NCBI GenBank assembly: GCA_900544365.1
Contig: UQVF01000049.1
Span: forward strand, 1 to 14,226
Origin: an uncultured Veillonella sp.
GTDB taxonomy: Bacteria > Bacillota > Negativicutes > Veillonellales > Veillonellaceae
DNA: 14,226 bases
Reading direction: 5' to 3'
The first letter of the stretch is position 1, and each line of letters begins with the position of its first letter. The position numbers and the translations under genes are program-made. The notes under the pieces were generated by a model. It saw nothing but the letters and a program-made list of their open reading frames with translations, was not told the DNA's origin and made no database searches. Positions 1 through 7,211 of the stretch are shown in pieces.

Positions 1-33
1 ATAGCTCGTGCTAAGAACTCTTTATATGAGTAG
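1..33 (+). CDS. Possible 3' end of a plus-strand gene (partial)
   Basis: Frame 1 is open from the window edge to a TAG at 31-33 and would encode the C-terminal residues IARAKNSLYE. The other two plus frames have stops inside this stretch. A very stable hairpin with a T-rich 3' flank follows 24 nt after the stop, as expected for the end of a gene. Ten codons are too few to name a family, and an open frame this short can occur by chance. The call rests mainly on the terminator placed behind it. Confidence 0.3.
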   Translation: MARAKNSLYE

Positions 34-56
34 CCCCCACATTTGACAAAGAGCCC

Positions 57-97
57 AAAGGACTGCCACTTGTGCAACGCACAAGGAGCAGTCCTTT
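57..97. terminator. Strong bidirectional intrinsic terminator between convergent genes
   Basis: AAAGGACTGC (57-66) pairs with GCAGTCCTTT (88-97), and CTTGTGC (69-75) pairs with GCACAAG (79-85) across a small internal loop. That gives 17 base pairs closed by a 3-nt loop. The plus strand leaves the stem in TTTTGTTC, a moderate T-tract. The minus-strand exit is less T-rich. It lies between the stop of the minus gene at 114 and the stop of a possible plus gene at 33, so it probably serves both. Confidence 0.8.
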
Positions 98-113
98 TGT
101 TCACTATTTACCC

Positions 114-671
114 CTATTCATCCTCTGTAATATAAAATCCATCATCATTACTATACACACGTTTACCAATTATTGTACGTAAACCTACCAATGTTTCTAA
201 ATCGTAAGAAGCAAACTCCTGATAACACTTTTCAGCGCCTTTAATATTTAAATCATCATAGAAGTCAGACACCCAACAGAACCATTCATCCATAATATCT
301 TCTAATGGATACTGCGATATATTAGAAGCATCTTCACCTTCTCCTAGTTCAGGCTCTTGCACAAATGACAAAGAAGTTAGATAGTATGTCTCCTCTGAAG
401 TATCATATTCTAGAATTACATCATCCCTATGATTATTATCTCTGTAATATAATTTATCATTATAACTAAGTAGATAGCCACTGTATTTTTCTGAATATTC
501 CCACCCCTCTATATCTCGCACAACCTCTGCCTCTTCATCTGCTGATTGAGTAAATTTTGTCGATAATCTATCATCATTTACCTTCCTAGTCACCTTATAA
601 ATATCAGGCAACACCATCTCATATCTTGGATCATCATACTTTGGACTTTTAAAATTCTCAATATTCTTCAT
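114..671 (-). CDS. Hypothetical acidic protein, 185 aa
   Basis: I do not recognise this protein. It is rich in Asp, Glu and Tyr, has no signal peptide or membrane segment, and is probably cytosolic. The first 60 residues are polar and likely extended. The middle (about 55-105) alternates Tyr/Leu with charged residues, suggesting beta strands. The region around 125-165 looks helical (DIMDEWFCWVSDFYDDL). The start is supported by a purine-rich Shine-Dalgarno (GGAAAGGG) shortly upstream of the ATG. The 5' flank is very AT-rich, with several TATAAT-like hexamers near 725-735 and a small inverted repeat TTCATG-ATTA-CATGAA at 695-710. It stands alone: the repeat block at 750-1016 separates it from the next gene. 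Isolation, unusual composition and adjacent repeats suggest an accessory gene, but no function is assigned. Confidence 0.75.
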   Translation of the reverse strand: MKNIENFKSPKYDDPRYEMVLPDIYKVTRKVNDDRLSTKFTQSADEEAEVVRDIEGWEYSEKYSGYLLSYNDKLYYRDNNHRDDVILEYDTSEETYYLTSLSFVQEPELGEGEDASNISQYPLEDIMDEWFCWVSDFYDDLNIKGAEKCYQEFASYDLETLVGLRTIIGKRVYSNDDGFYITEDE

Positions 672-749
672 ACTATTCCCTTTCCTACCTAAACTTCATG
701 ATTACATGAAAAAATATATATTATATTATAATATCATAAAAAATACCAC

Positions 750-989
750 TTGCGACTCCTACCTTAGCACTGACTGTATAAAAAGAGGGGGGATATATGG
801 GAGTAAAAAACAATTTGCGACAGCATCCCCTTTGCGACGCCTACCTCAGCACCTACTACATTTGAAAAGGAGGGATATGTAAGACATAAAAACAATTTGC
901 AGCAGCATCTTTCCTTGCGACACCTACCTTAGTACTGACTGTATAAAAGAGGAGGATATATGGGAGTAAAAAATAATTTGCGGCAGCAT
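750..989 (+). repeat. Three tandem imperfect repeats, period 82-83 bp
   Basis: The unit begins with TTGCGAC at 750, 832 and 915 (periods 82 and 83). Each copy then carries CCTACCT(T/C)AG, a GTATAAAA-like stretch, a purine tract (GAGGRGG), ATAT(AT)G, GTAAAAAA and (A)ATTTGCRRCAGCAT. Copies 1 and 3 are closer to each other than to copy 2. The block fills most of the 358-bp gap 672-1029, and nothing else in that gap looks coding except short frames made by the repeat itself: 797-865 and 960-1040 on plus, and 924-1004 on minus. These start MGVKN behind a purine tract. Copy 2 has ATG followed at once by TAA, so coding function is not conserved. It looks like a dispersed or expanded intergenic element. 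Confidence 0.8.
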
Positions 990-1016
990 ATTTTTTACTC
1001 CCATATATCCCCCTCC
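948..1016. repeat. Long inverted repeat (28-nt arms), possible minus-strand terminator
   Basis: The arms 948-975 and 989-1016 are reverse complements at 26 of 28 positions, with a 13-nt loop (976-988). The left arm belongs to the third tandem repeat copy; the right arm is an inverted partial copy of the same element. On the minus strand the hairpin begins about 14 nt after the stop of the gene at 1030-2187 and exits into CTCTTTTATAC, so it could terminate that transcript or protect its 3' end. On the plus strand the exit is not T-rich. The structure is seen directly; the terminator role is inferred. Confidence 0.75.
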
Positions 1017-1029
1017 AACACATCAGCAC

Positions 1030-2187
1030 TCAGTGTATAAGGAGCATCCATTCGAGAAACGTACACAGCACGTACGCTATGATAAACTTCACTTTCTGTT
1101 TCCGATCCCGATCTTCATCAGCTACTTTCAATCGATGCGCCAAGAATCGTTTATCTCGTATTTGCATCAACATTTCCACGATGTGTTCTTGTCGTTTCAC
1201 AACGTTTTTATCATTCTCTAGGGCCTGCTTTTGCATCGCTATGCGTCGTTGCAATCGTCGCATCTGTATCTTAATGTTATTGCTCACAAACACAGATTGC
1301 CACTTTTTCCTCGTTTCAAAATACATATAAATATAGCGAGGAATATTCATAACGATAAAACTGAATAGCAAAATACTTAAGGAAATAAAGAAGTAGGTAG
1401 AGAAAGAAAAATCCTGTAATTCTTCATGTGGTAAGTAATGGTTCAAGATAATAAAACTCACCCATACCCCTATCGGCATTAACAAAGCCGCTGCCATATC
1501 AATGGAGCGCACCCAGTTCGTTTTGACCGGCATTTCCGGAGCTGAATAAGTCTCTAGCTTGTGATGGAATGCATAGTACTCTACTTGCAATACGGATTGC
1601 CCTGATTTGATTGCCGTTAATAATACTGGGCCTACACTTTCCGCTGGGCGTTGTGGCCATGGAATGAACTCTCGTACTGGGCTATTCGGTGACAAATCAA
1701 ACCGAATAATACCTTTCTTTTCTAAACGCATCGATGATGTATCATTACCGATGCTGAAAGGATTAAAGAACATCCCCAATACATGTAAACTCCAATTTCC
1801 CAAAATATGAGTAATGATATTTAAGAATAAGCCTCCCATATCCACGTTAGCCACATCTAGTTTGAGCTGAATTGTAGAGGTATAATCATCAAACCAAATA
1901 TCATCAATATCGAACTCTACATTGATAACATTCCCCAATTTTGTGATGACATTCATAAACACCTTATTATTTGGTTCAAATTCAAAGATGATAGAATGAA
2001 AGAACCAATGATTACGCACCACAGATCGCATCTTGCGGTTTACCGCTTCTTCCTCAATGGATAGCATACGATGATCGTACAATGTATTTCCCTCTTCTAA
2101 TGACTCAGGTAAACGTGGGTCTTCTATATGTGTTTGTGTAGTTACAGCATTAGCTAACTTCAATAGCTTCGTAACTAATTGTCCCAT
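1030..2187 (-). CDS. Membrane protein of unknown function with coiled coil, 385 aa
   Basis: No family recognised. The first ~225 residues are soluble-looking, with alternating hydrophobic and polar runs (residues 60-115, 155-215) that suggest beta structure and an amphipathic stretch near 117-145. Two clear membrane segments follow (about 231-249 and 263-283). A basic, Gln/Arg/Lys-rich region (about 300-350) is likely a coiled coil. A short hydrophobic tail (about 368-384) may be a third membrane segment. No N-terminal signal peptide is seen. The start has a good Shine-Dalgarno (AGGAG, 6 nt before ATG) and an extended -10 promoter upstream. It is apparently monocistronic, between the cyd operon terminator and the repeat block. 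Its final codons run into sequence resembling the nearby tandem repeat (AGCACT..GTGTATAA), so the C-terminus may have been altered by repeat insertion. Confidence 0.8.
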   Translation of the reverse strand: MGQLVTKLLKLANAVTTQTHIEDPRLPESLEEGNTLYDHRMLSIEEEAVNRKMRSVVRNHWFFHSIIFEFEPNNKVFMNVITKLGNVINVEFDIDDIWFDDYTSTIQLKLDVANVDMGGLFLNIITHILGNWSLHVLGMFFNPFSIGNDTSSMRLEKKGIIRFDLSPNSPVREFIPWPQRPAESVGPVLLTAIKSGQSVLQVEYYAFHHKLETYSAPEMPVKTNWVRSIDMAAALLMPIGVWVSFIILNHYLPHEELQDFSFSTYFFISLSILLFSFIVMNIPRYIYMYFETRKKWQSVFVSNNIKIQMRRLQRRIAMQKQALENDKNVVKRQEHIVEMLMQIRDKRFLAHRLKVADEDRDRKQKVKFIIAYVLCTFLEWMLLIH

Positions 2188-2248
2188 ATATATCTCCTAT
2201 CTAGTAGGTTATTCGAATCTAAGTGATACACTTTCATAATTTACCACA

Positions 2249-2257
2249 ATTATATCA
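2249..2257 (-). promoter_or_regulatory. Extended -10 promoter for the 385-aa membrane protein gene
   Basis: On the minus strand the sequence reads TGATATAAT, a perfect -10 hexamer (2249-2254) with an upstream TG one base away. No good -35 is present at 16-18 bp, which is usual for extended -10 promoters. It lies about 60 nt upstream of the ATG at 2187, downstream of the terminator at 2282-2317. Confidence 0.55.
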
Positions 2258-2281
2258 TAGTCCCTCTACAAATGAAAGAAA

Positions 2282-2317
2282 AGCCCTATCTATAGTATAT
2301 TCACTATAGGTAGGGCT
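2282..2317 (-). terminator. Terminator of the rrf2-cydA-cydB-cydDC operon
   Basis: AGCCCTA (2282-2288) pairs with TAGGGCT (2311-2317), and CTATAGT (2290-2296) pairs with ACTATAG (2303-2309), with a 6-nt loop. On the minus strand the stem runs into TTTTCTTTC. It lies about 115 nt after the cydDC stop at 2431. The plus-strand exit (CTTTATT) is also T-rich. A second, weaker inverted repeat, ATATTGG/CCAATAT at 2366-2390, lies between the stop and this hairpin, without a T-tract. Confidence 0.8.
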
Positions 2318-2430
2318 CTTTATTGGTCCTACAAGGACTTACATCTTACTCCTACTGATATATACATATTGGCATGAGCTACACCAATATAGTATCTATA
2401 CCACTAGCACATACAATTTCAGTCTATCTC

Positions 2431-5400
2431 TTAAATTCGTTCCATACTCAATCTATGGTATTCGTAGAATCGACCTTGTAAAGCTAATAAGCTTTCATAG
2501 GTTCCACTTTCTACAATACGTCCTCCTTCTAAGAACAAGATACGATCCATTTCATGCAATTGTTCGATATGGTGTGTAATATATAATACAGTTTTTCCTT
2601 CGAACAAGGTACGCAGCTGATCTTGTACTAAGTGTCGTGTGACTTGATCTAATCCCTCTAGAGGCTCATCCAAGAGCAAAATCTCTGCATCACGTAAATA
2701 TAATCGTGCCATACCAAGTCGTTGACGTTGTCCACCGCTAAGACCCATACCACCTTGACCGACCATAGTACGCAAACCTTTCGGTAAACTTCGTACCCAC
2801 TCAGCCAATTGTACCGCTTCCAATGCTTGCCAAATGTCCTCATCCGTTGCACTCGGCTTAGCCAATCGAATATTATCACCTATGGTAGCATGGAATACAT
2901 AAATATCTTGAGTTGCATATGCCATATAGGATTGTAATTGTTCCTCTGAAAGTCTCCTTGTATCGTTTCCATCAATCGAGATAGTACCACTGTATGCATA
3001 CCAGCCTTGCAGCAGTGCAAATAAAGTACTTTTACCAGATCCACTAGGACCTACAATTGCTACTTTCTCACCTTTACGAATAGACAATTCTAAACCATCA
3101 TAAATAGGCAGAACATCATAAGCAAAGGATATCGATTGTACACCAATCATAGGGCGCACTATTCCCATGTCTGTATCATCGCACAAACATCCAGTATCAG
3201 CAGATATATCAACAAGTCTGCTTCCATGATTACCTCCAGTAGAAACTGATGGGTTCTGTTGTTGCCATCGTCCTTCTAACTGTTCCAATCGTTCCATAGA
3301 CAAGGCACTTTCATAGCCATGTAAAGACGCTTCTGTCATAGGTTGCAATGCTTCAAAGTAAGACTGTAATCCGATAGCAATCACAGCCACCCATAGTGGA
3401 CCATAGGAAATTCCATCGATCACCCAGACTCCGATAATCATCCCTACTAATAACGCCGATTGAGCTAACCCTAATACCAATGTCTGATTCCAACGAACTC
3501 CACGATTCCATAAGCTTTGCCAGCCATCAAAAGCACTAAATGATGCTTTCATAGACTCTACGAATCTTTTTTCTTGATGGCTCATGATAATATCTACTAC
3601 GCCATGAATAGATTCGATAAGCTTCTCTTTCATATGTCCTCGTGTATATAAACGCATAGGTGGAACTTGTCTCAATACATAGGTAATACTCAGTGGTAAT
3701 ACTACACCTACAATGATGCTATACAATGCAATCACTATCGCAACCATAGGATGTATTTGGTATCCTATAATACAGCCTAATACTGTAACACCAATGAATG
3801 AAAAGCTAGGTACTAAGGTTCGCAAATAAAAGAACTGCAGCGTCTCAATATCTGCCATAATACGTCCAAGTAGGTCACCCATTTTCATAGATTGAAAGAT
3901 TCGTGGCACCAACGGTTCTAATCGTTTAAAAAATGCAATACGTAATTCGTATAACCCTTGAAACGCCATAGAATGGGATACGTAGCGTTCTCCATAACGA
4001 CAGATAGCACGACTGATTCCAAAGAATCGAACTCCTACGATAGCCAAGCTAAGAGCAACTAGTACAGGATGCTCTGAGGCCTTTGTAATTAACCATGTAG
4101 ACGTAGTCAGTAATCCAATATTCATGACTACAGTGCCTATAGCAAAAAGGACACTACCTACTAGCAAAGATCTATGGTGAGATAGTAACTTCCATAGTGA
4201 AAGTAGCCCTCGACGGACATTCGGTTCTTTCTCAATTCCTATCGTATCATGTTGCAGTGTCTCTCTCTCTATAGCACTTGATTTCACGCTGTTATGATTA
4301 ACATCGTTATTGTACAATTCGTCAATCATTTCGGGTTGGTTCTGTATTCCTTCATTATCCAACACAGACTCAACCCTCTCAGCAGATAGTTTCCTCATCA
4401 CTGGATTACTATAGGTATTCACTAAGGATGCAAAATATCCATTTTGTGCCACTAAATCCGTATAACTGCCAGATTCAACTAGCCTTCCTGCTTGCATCAC
4501 AAATAAAGTATCCACATACTTCATAGTTTGCACACGATGTCCCACATAGAGAACGATTTTATCTTTTCCATATTCACGTAGTACCTGCATGATGAGATTT
4601 TCCGTTTCCACATCTAAATGGGCCGTTACTTCATCGAGGATCAGGATTTGTGCTGGTCGTAATAAGGTTCGTCCTAAAGCTAGTCGTTGGCGTTGTCCGC
4701 CAGATAATCCGTACCCACCTTCTCCAATCACCGTATCTAATCCCAATGGTAAGACACTCACAAAATCAGCTAATTGCACTTGTTGTAGTACTGCCCACAA
4801 CATTTCATCAGTTACCTCTAACCCAAATTGTAAGTTTTCCCGTAAAGTACCACTCATAATATATGGGGTTTGACTGAGATAAGCAATCTGCTCGTGGTAC
4901 CAATGACTATCTAAAGTTTGTAAATCATAACCATCCACTGTGACTTGCCCTTTAGTAGGCGTCAATAATTGCATAAGCACATTGGATATAGTGGTTTTGC
5001 CCGCTCCGCTTTCACCAACTAGCATATAGGAATGCCCACGTTTCAGTACACCAGTGAAAGTCTCTAATCCCACATGATCTGTTTCATATTGGTATGCCAC
5101 ATCACGGAACTCAATGGTTTGAATCGGTCCCTTAAGTATTTCTTGACCTGTACGAACTACTTCTATACCAGATGTTAGATACTCTTGCACTGCTGTCAAA
5201 CTCACCTTACCAGACAAACCCGTATGAAAAGCGGCTCCCAATTGTCGTAGGGGCGCATAGAAGTCTGGAGCCATTAGCAAAATAAAGAAAGCTGGTAAAA
5301 ATTCTACTTCGCCATATACTAAGGATACCCCTAAATAAACAGCTATCATAGCTGTACTAATGGTACCAATTAATTCCAACACTAATGCGGATAAAAAAGC

Positions 5401-6102
5401 GATGCGCAATACCTTTAATGTAGCATCTCGGAACTCACCAGATAAACGTCCTATGACATGAACCTGTTCTTTAGCTCTGCCAAATACTTTTAACGTCGTC
5501 AATCCCTGTAATACATCAAGAAAATGCCCCCCTAAAAATTCCATACGTTCCCATTGTTGTTTGTTTAGCTTATCTGCTTCTTTCCCTATAAGAATCATAA
5601 AAAAAGGGATTAAAGGATATGTCAACAATAGAATCCAACCTATCCAAGATACGGAATCAATGATAGCTATAGATAACATAAGAGGAACGAATACAGCATA
5701 TAAAGCTTGTGGAATATATTGGCTCATATAGGCATCTATATGGTCTAATCCATCTGTCAAAATATGGGTAACAGAGGCAGCATTTTCAGATTGCCGAACT
5801 CCTTGAGCGAGCATATGACGTAATACTCGATTCCGAAGGTCTTCATGAACGACACTAGCAATATGGTCTCGCAGCCACTGTTCTCCATGAGAACATGCCA
5901 TACGAATAATAATCATAATGCCTAATAATGCCATCATACCATAGGATAGGCTTTCACCTTGTACCACTAAGCTATTAATGATAAGAGCAAAGGCATAGGC
6001 TTGCCCTAAGGTTGCTAACGTACCAAGTAAGGTCAGCAACAACAGCCCCCCATAGGAACGAGGATGTAATTTCACTAATTCCCAAGCAAAGGGATGAAAC
6101 AT
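2431..6102 (-). CDS. cydDC: CydDC fusion: thiol/heme ABC exporter for cytochrome bd assembly
   Basis: One 1223-residue chain carries two complete ABC exporter halves in CydD-then-CydC order. Half 1 has a transmembrane region (about 15-300) and an ATPase with Walker A GESGAGKTT (363-371), LSGGQ (466-470), Walker B ILILDE (486-491) and H-loop His522. Half 2 has membrane segments (about 640-930), the CydC-like stretch with RFFGISR and RYGERYVSH near 692-710, Walker A GPSGSGKST (1018-1026), LSGGQ (1121-1125) and Walker B ILLLDE (1141-1146). A polar linker (about 565-630) joins them. In bacteria CydDC exports cysteine/glutathione, binds heme and is needed to assemble cytochrome bd, matching its place behind cydAB. 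The ATG at 6102 is chosen over one 22 codons upstream because AAAGGAGGT lies just before it and family similarity begins there. Both ATP sites look intact. Confidence 0.93.
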   Translation of the reverse strand: MFHPFAWELVKLHPRSYGGLLLLTLLGTLATLGQAYAFALIINSLVVQGESLSYGMMALLGIMIIIRMACSHGEQWLRDHIASVVHEDLRNRVLRHMLAQGVRQSENAASVTHILTDGLDHIDAYMSQYIPQALYAVFVPLMLSIAIIDSVSWIGWILLLTYPLIPFFMILIGKEADKLNKQQWERMEFLGGHFLDVLQGLTTLKVFGRAKEQVHVIGRLSGEFRDATLKVLRIAFLSALVLELIGTISTAMIAVYLGVSLVYGEVEFLPAFFILLMAPDFYAPLRQLGAAFHTGLSGKVSLTAVQEYLTSGIEVVRTGQEILKGPIQTIEFRDVAYQYETDHVGLETFTGVLKRGHSYMLVGESGAGKTTISNVLMQLLTPTKGQVTVDGYDLQTLDSHWYHEQIAYLSQTPYIMSGTLRENLQFGLEVTDEMLWAVLQQVQLADFVSVLPLGLDTVIGEGGYGLSGGQRQRLALGRTLLRPAQILILDEVTAHLDVETENLIMQVLREYGKDKIVLYVGHRVQTMKYVDTLFVMQAGRLVESGSYTDLVAQNGYFASLVNTYSNPVMRKLSAERVESVLDNEGIQNQPEMIDELYNNDVNHNSVKSSAIERETLQHDTIGIEKEPNVRRGLLSLWKLLSHHRSLLVGSVLFAIGTVVMNIGLLTTSTWLITKASEHPVLVALSLAIVGVRFFGISRAICRYGERYVSHSMAFQGLYELRIAFFKRLEPLVPRIFQSMKMGDLLGRIMADIETLQFFYLRTLVPSFSFIGVTVLGCIIGYQIHPMVAIVIALYSIIVGVVLPLSITYVLRQVPPMRLYTRGHMKEKLIESIHGVVDIIMSHQEKRFVESMKASFSAFDGWQSLWNRGVRWNQTLVLGLAQSALLVGMIIGVWVIDGISYGPLWVAVIAIGLQSYFEALQPMTEASLHGYESALSMERLEQLEGRWQQQNPSVSTGGNHGSRLVDISADTGCLCDDTDMGIVRPMIGVQSISFAYDVLPIYDGLELSIRKGEKVAIVGPSGSGKSTLFALLQGWYAYSGTISIDGNDTRRLSEEQLQSYMAYATQDIYVFHATIGDNIRLAKPSATDEDIWQALEAVQLAEWVRSLPKGLRTMVGQGGMGLSGGQRQRLGMARLYLRDAEILLLDEPLEGLDQVTRHLVQDQLRTLFEGKTVLYITHHIEQLHEMDRILFLEGGRIVESGTYESLLALQGRFYEYHRLSMERI

Positions 6103-6150
6103 AAGACCTCCTTTCAGAATCACTACGTAAGGATTCCTATATATACAACA

Positions 6151-6176
6151 AAAGGGACGTGAAACCACGCCCCTTT
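6151..6176 (-). terminator. Intercistronic hairpin/attenuator between cydB and cydDC
   Basis: On the minus strand AAAGGGGCGTG pairs with CACGTCCCTTT through 11 pairs including one G-U, closed by a 4-nt loop and followed by TTTTGTTGT. On the plus strand the same position would be an A-C mismatch, so the structure favours minus-strand RNA. It begins 16 nt after the cydB stop and ends about 50 nt before the cydDC start. It may be a partial terminator that lowers exporter expression relative to the oxidase, or a processing or stability element. Confidence 0.6.
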
Positions 6177-6191
6177 CAAAATCACTATAGA

Positions 6192-7211
6192 TTAATAGTG
6201 TAAGTCATCTTGTGATACACGATGACGGAAATAATAGTATGCCCATGCTTGGTACACTAATACGATAGGTACAAAGATGCATGCTACGATTGTCATCAAT
6301 GTTAATGTGTATGTAGAAGATGCTGCATTCATAATTGTTAAGCTGTATGCTGGATCAATGCTGGATACCATAATACGAGGGAATAATCCTGCAAAGTAAG
6401 CCAATGTAACAAATAGAATTGTTAACGCACTGAACACAAACCCTTTACCAGTTTGGCGCGTACGTGTAAAGCCCCAAGATACTAAGAAGCTTACAATCGC
6501 TAATGCAAAGGCTACAGTAGCCAATGTGCTGTTGAATAAGTCAGTGTACACATAGGTAGCACCTACTAATACCAAGGCACCAACTGCTGTGATCACACCT
6601 TCTACTAAGGCTGTTGCACGAGCACGTTCGGAAATTTCCCCAACTGTTTTTAAGGAAGCATATAACGCACCATGGTACAAGAATACGCATACAAATGCAA
6701 CGCCACAAAGGATTGTGTATACGCTCAATAAATCTAAGAACCCACCTACATAGTTCATGTGTTTATCGATTGGTGTACCTTGGATTAAATTACCTACTGT
6801 CACGCCCCAAAGAAGTGCAGGGATAGCAGATCCAAAGAAAATGCACCAGTCGAAAGCACTACGCCATGTTGGGCTTTTATCTTTACTACGGAAGTCAAAA
6901 GACACACCACGAGCAATCAAAGCTGCTAACATCAAGAACAATGCTAAGTAGAATCCACTGAATAGTGTGGCATATACTTGTGGGAAGGATGCGAACATAG
7001 CACCACCAGCCGTCAACATCCATACTTGGTTACCGTCCCATACAGGTCCGATAGTATTGATTAATTGACGACGTTCACGGTCTGTTTTACCTAAGAACGG
7101 TAACCACATACCTACACCATAATCAAGACCTTCTAAAACGAAGAATCCTGTAAATAGTACACCTACTAAGATGAACCAGATTAATTCTAAGTTATTTGTA
7201 ATTATTTCCAT
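6192..7211 (-). CDS. cydB: Cytochrome bd ubiquinol/menaquinol oxidase subunit II
   Basis: A 339-residue, highly hydrophobic protein with about eight or nine membrane segments, close to the usual CydB length. Family landmarks are EGLDYGVGMW (27-36), the conserved block GPVWDGNQVWMLTAGG (55-70) with the following FASFP, GVSFDFRSK (102-110), and near the C-terminus DPAYSLTIMNAASS (286-299). CydB is the structural partner of CydA in the inner-membrane terminal oxidase that reduces oxygen to water with quinol. The ATG overlaps the end of cydA by 10 nt. Its Shine-Dalgarno (GAGGAGG) lies inside the last cydA codons, so translation is probably coupled. Confidence 0.97.
   Translation of the reverse strand: MEIITNNLELIWFILVGVLFTGFFVLEGLDYGVGMWLPFLGKTDRERRQLINTIGPVWDGNQVWMLTAGGAMFASFPQVYATLFSGFYLALFLMLAALIARGVSFDFRSKDKSPTWRSAFDWCIFFGSAIPALLWGVTVGNLIQGTPIDKHMNYVGGFLDLLSVYTILCGVAFVCVFLYHGALYASLKTVGEISERARATALVEGVITAVGALVLVGATYVYTDLFNSTLATVAFALAIVSFLVSWGFTRTRQTGKGFVFSALTILFVTLAYFAGLFPRIMVSSIDPAYSLTIMNAASSTYTLTLMTIVACIFVPIVLVYQAWAYYYFRHRVSQDDLHY

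Noticed and set aside
750..1016. CRISPR array
   Set aside because: The units are contiguous 82-83-bp tandem repeats without unique spacers, and no cas genes are nearby.
1033..1330. Plus-strand open frames opposite the 385-aa gene
   Set aside because: They are antisense to a gene with a good ribosome site, promoter and membrane-protein pattern, and have no recognisable domains.
6103..6168. Upstream 22-codon extension of CydDC
   Set aside because: It would overlap the intercistronic hairpin, and AAAGGAGGT points to the ATG at 6102, where family-like sequence begins.
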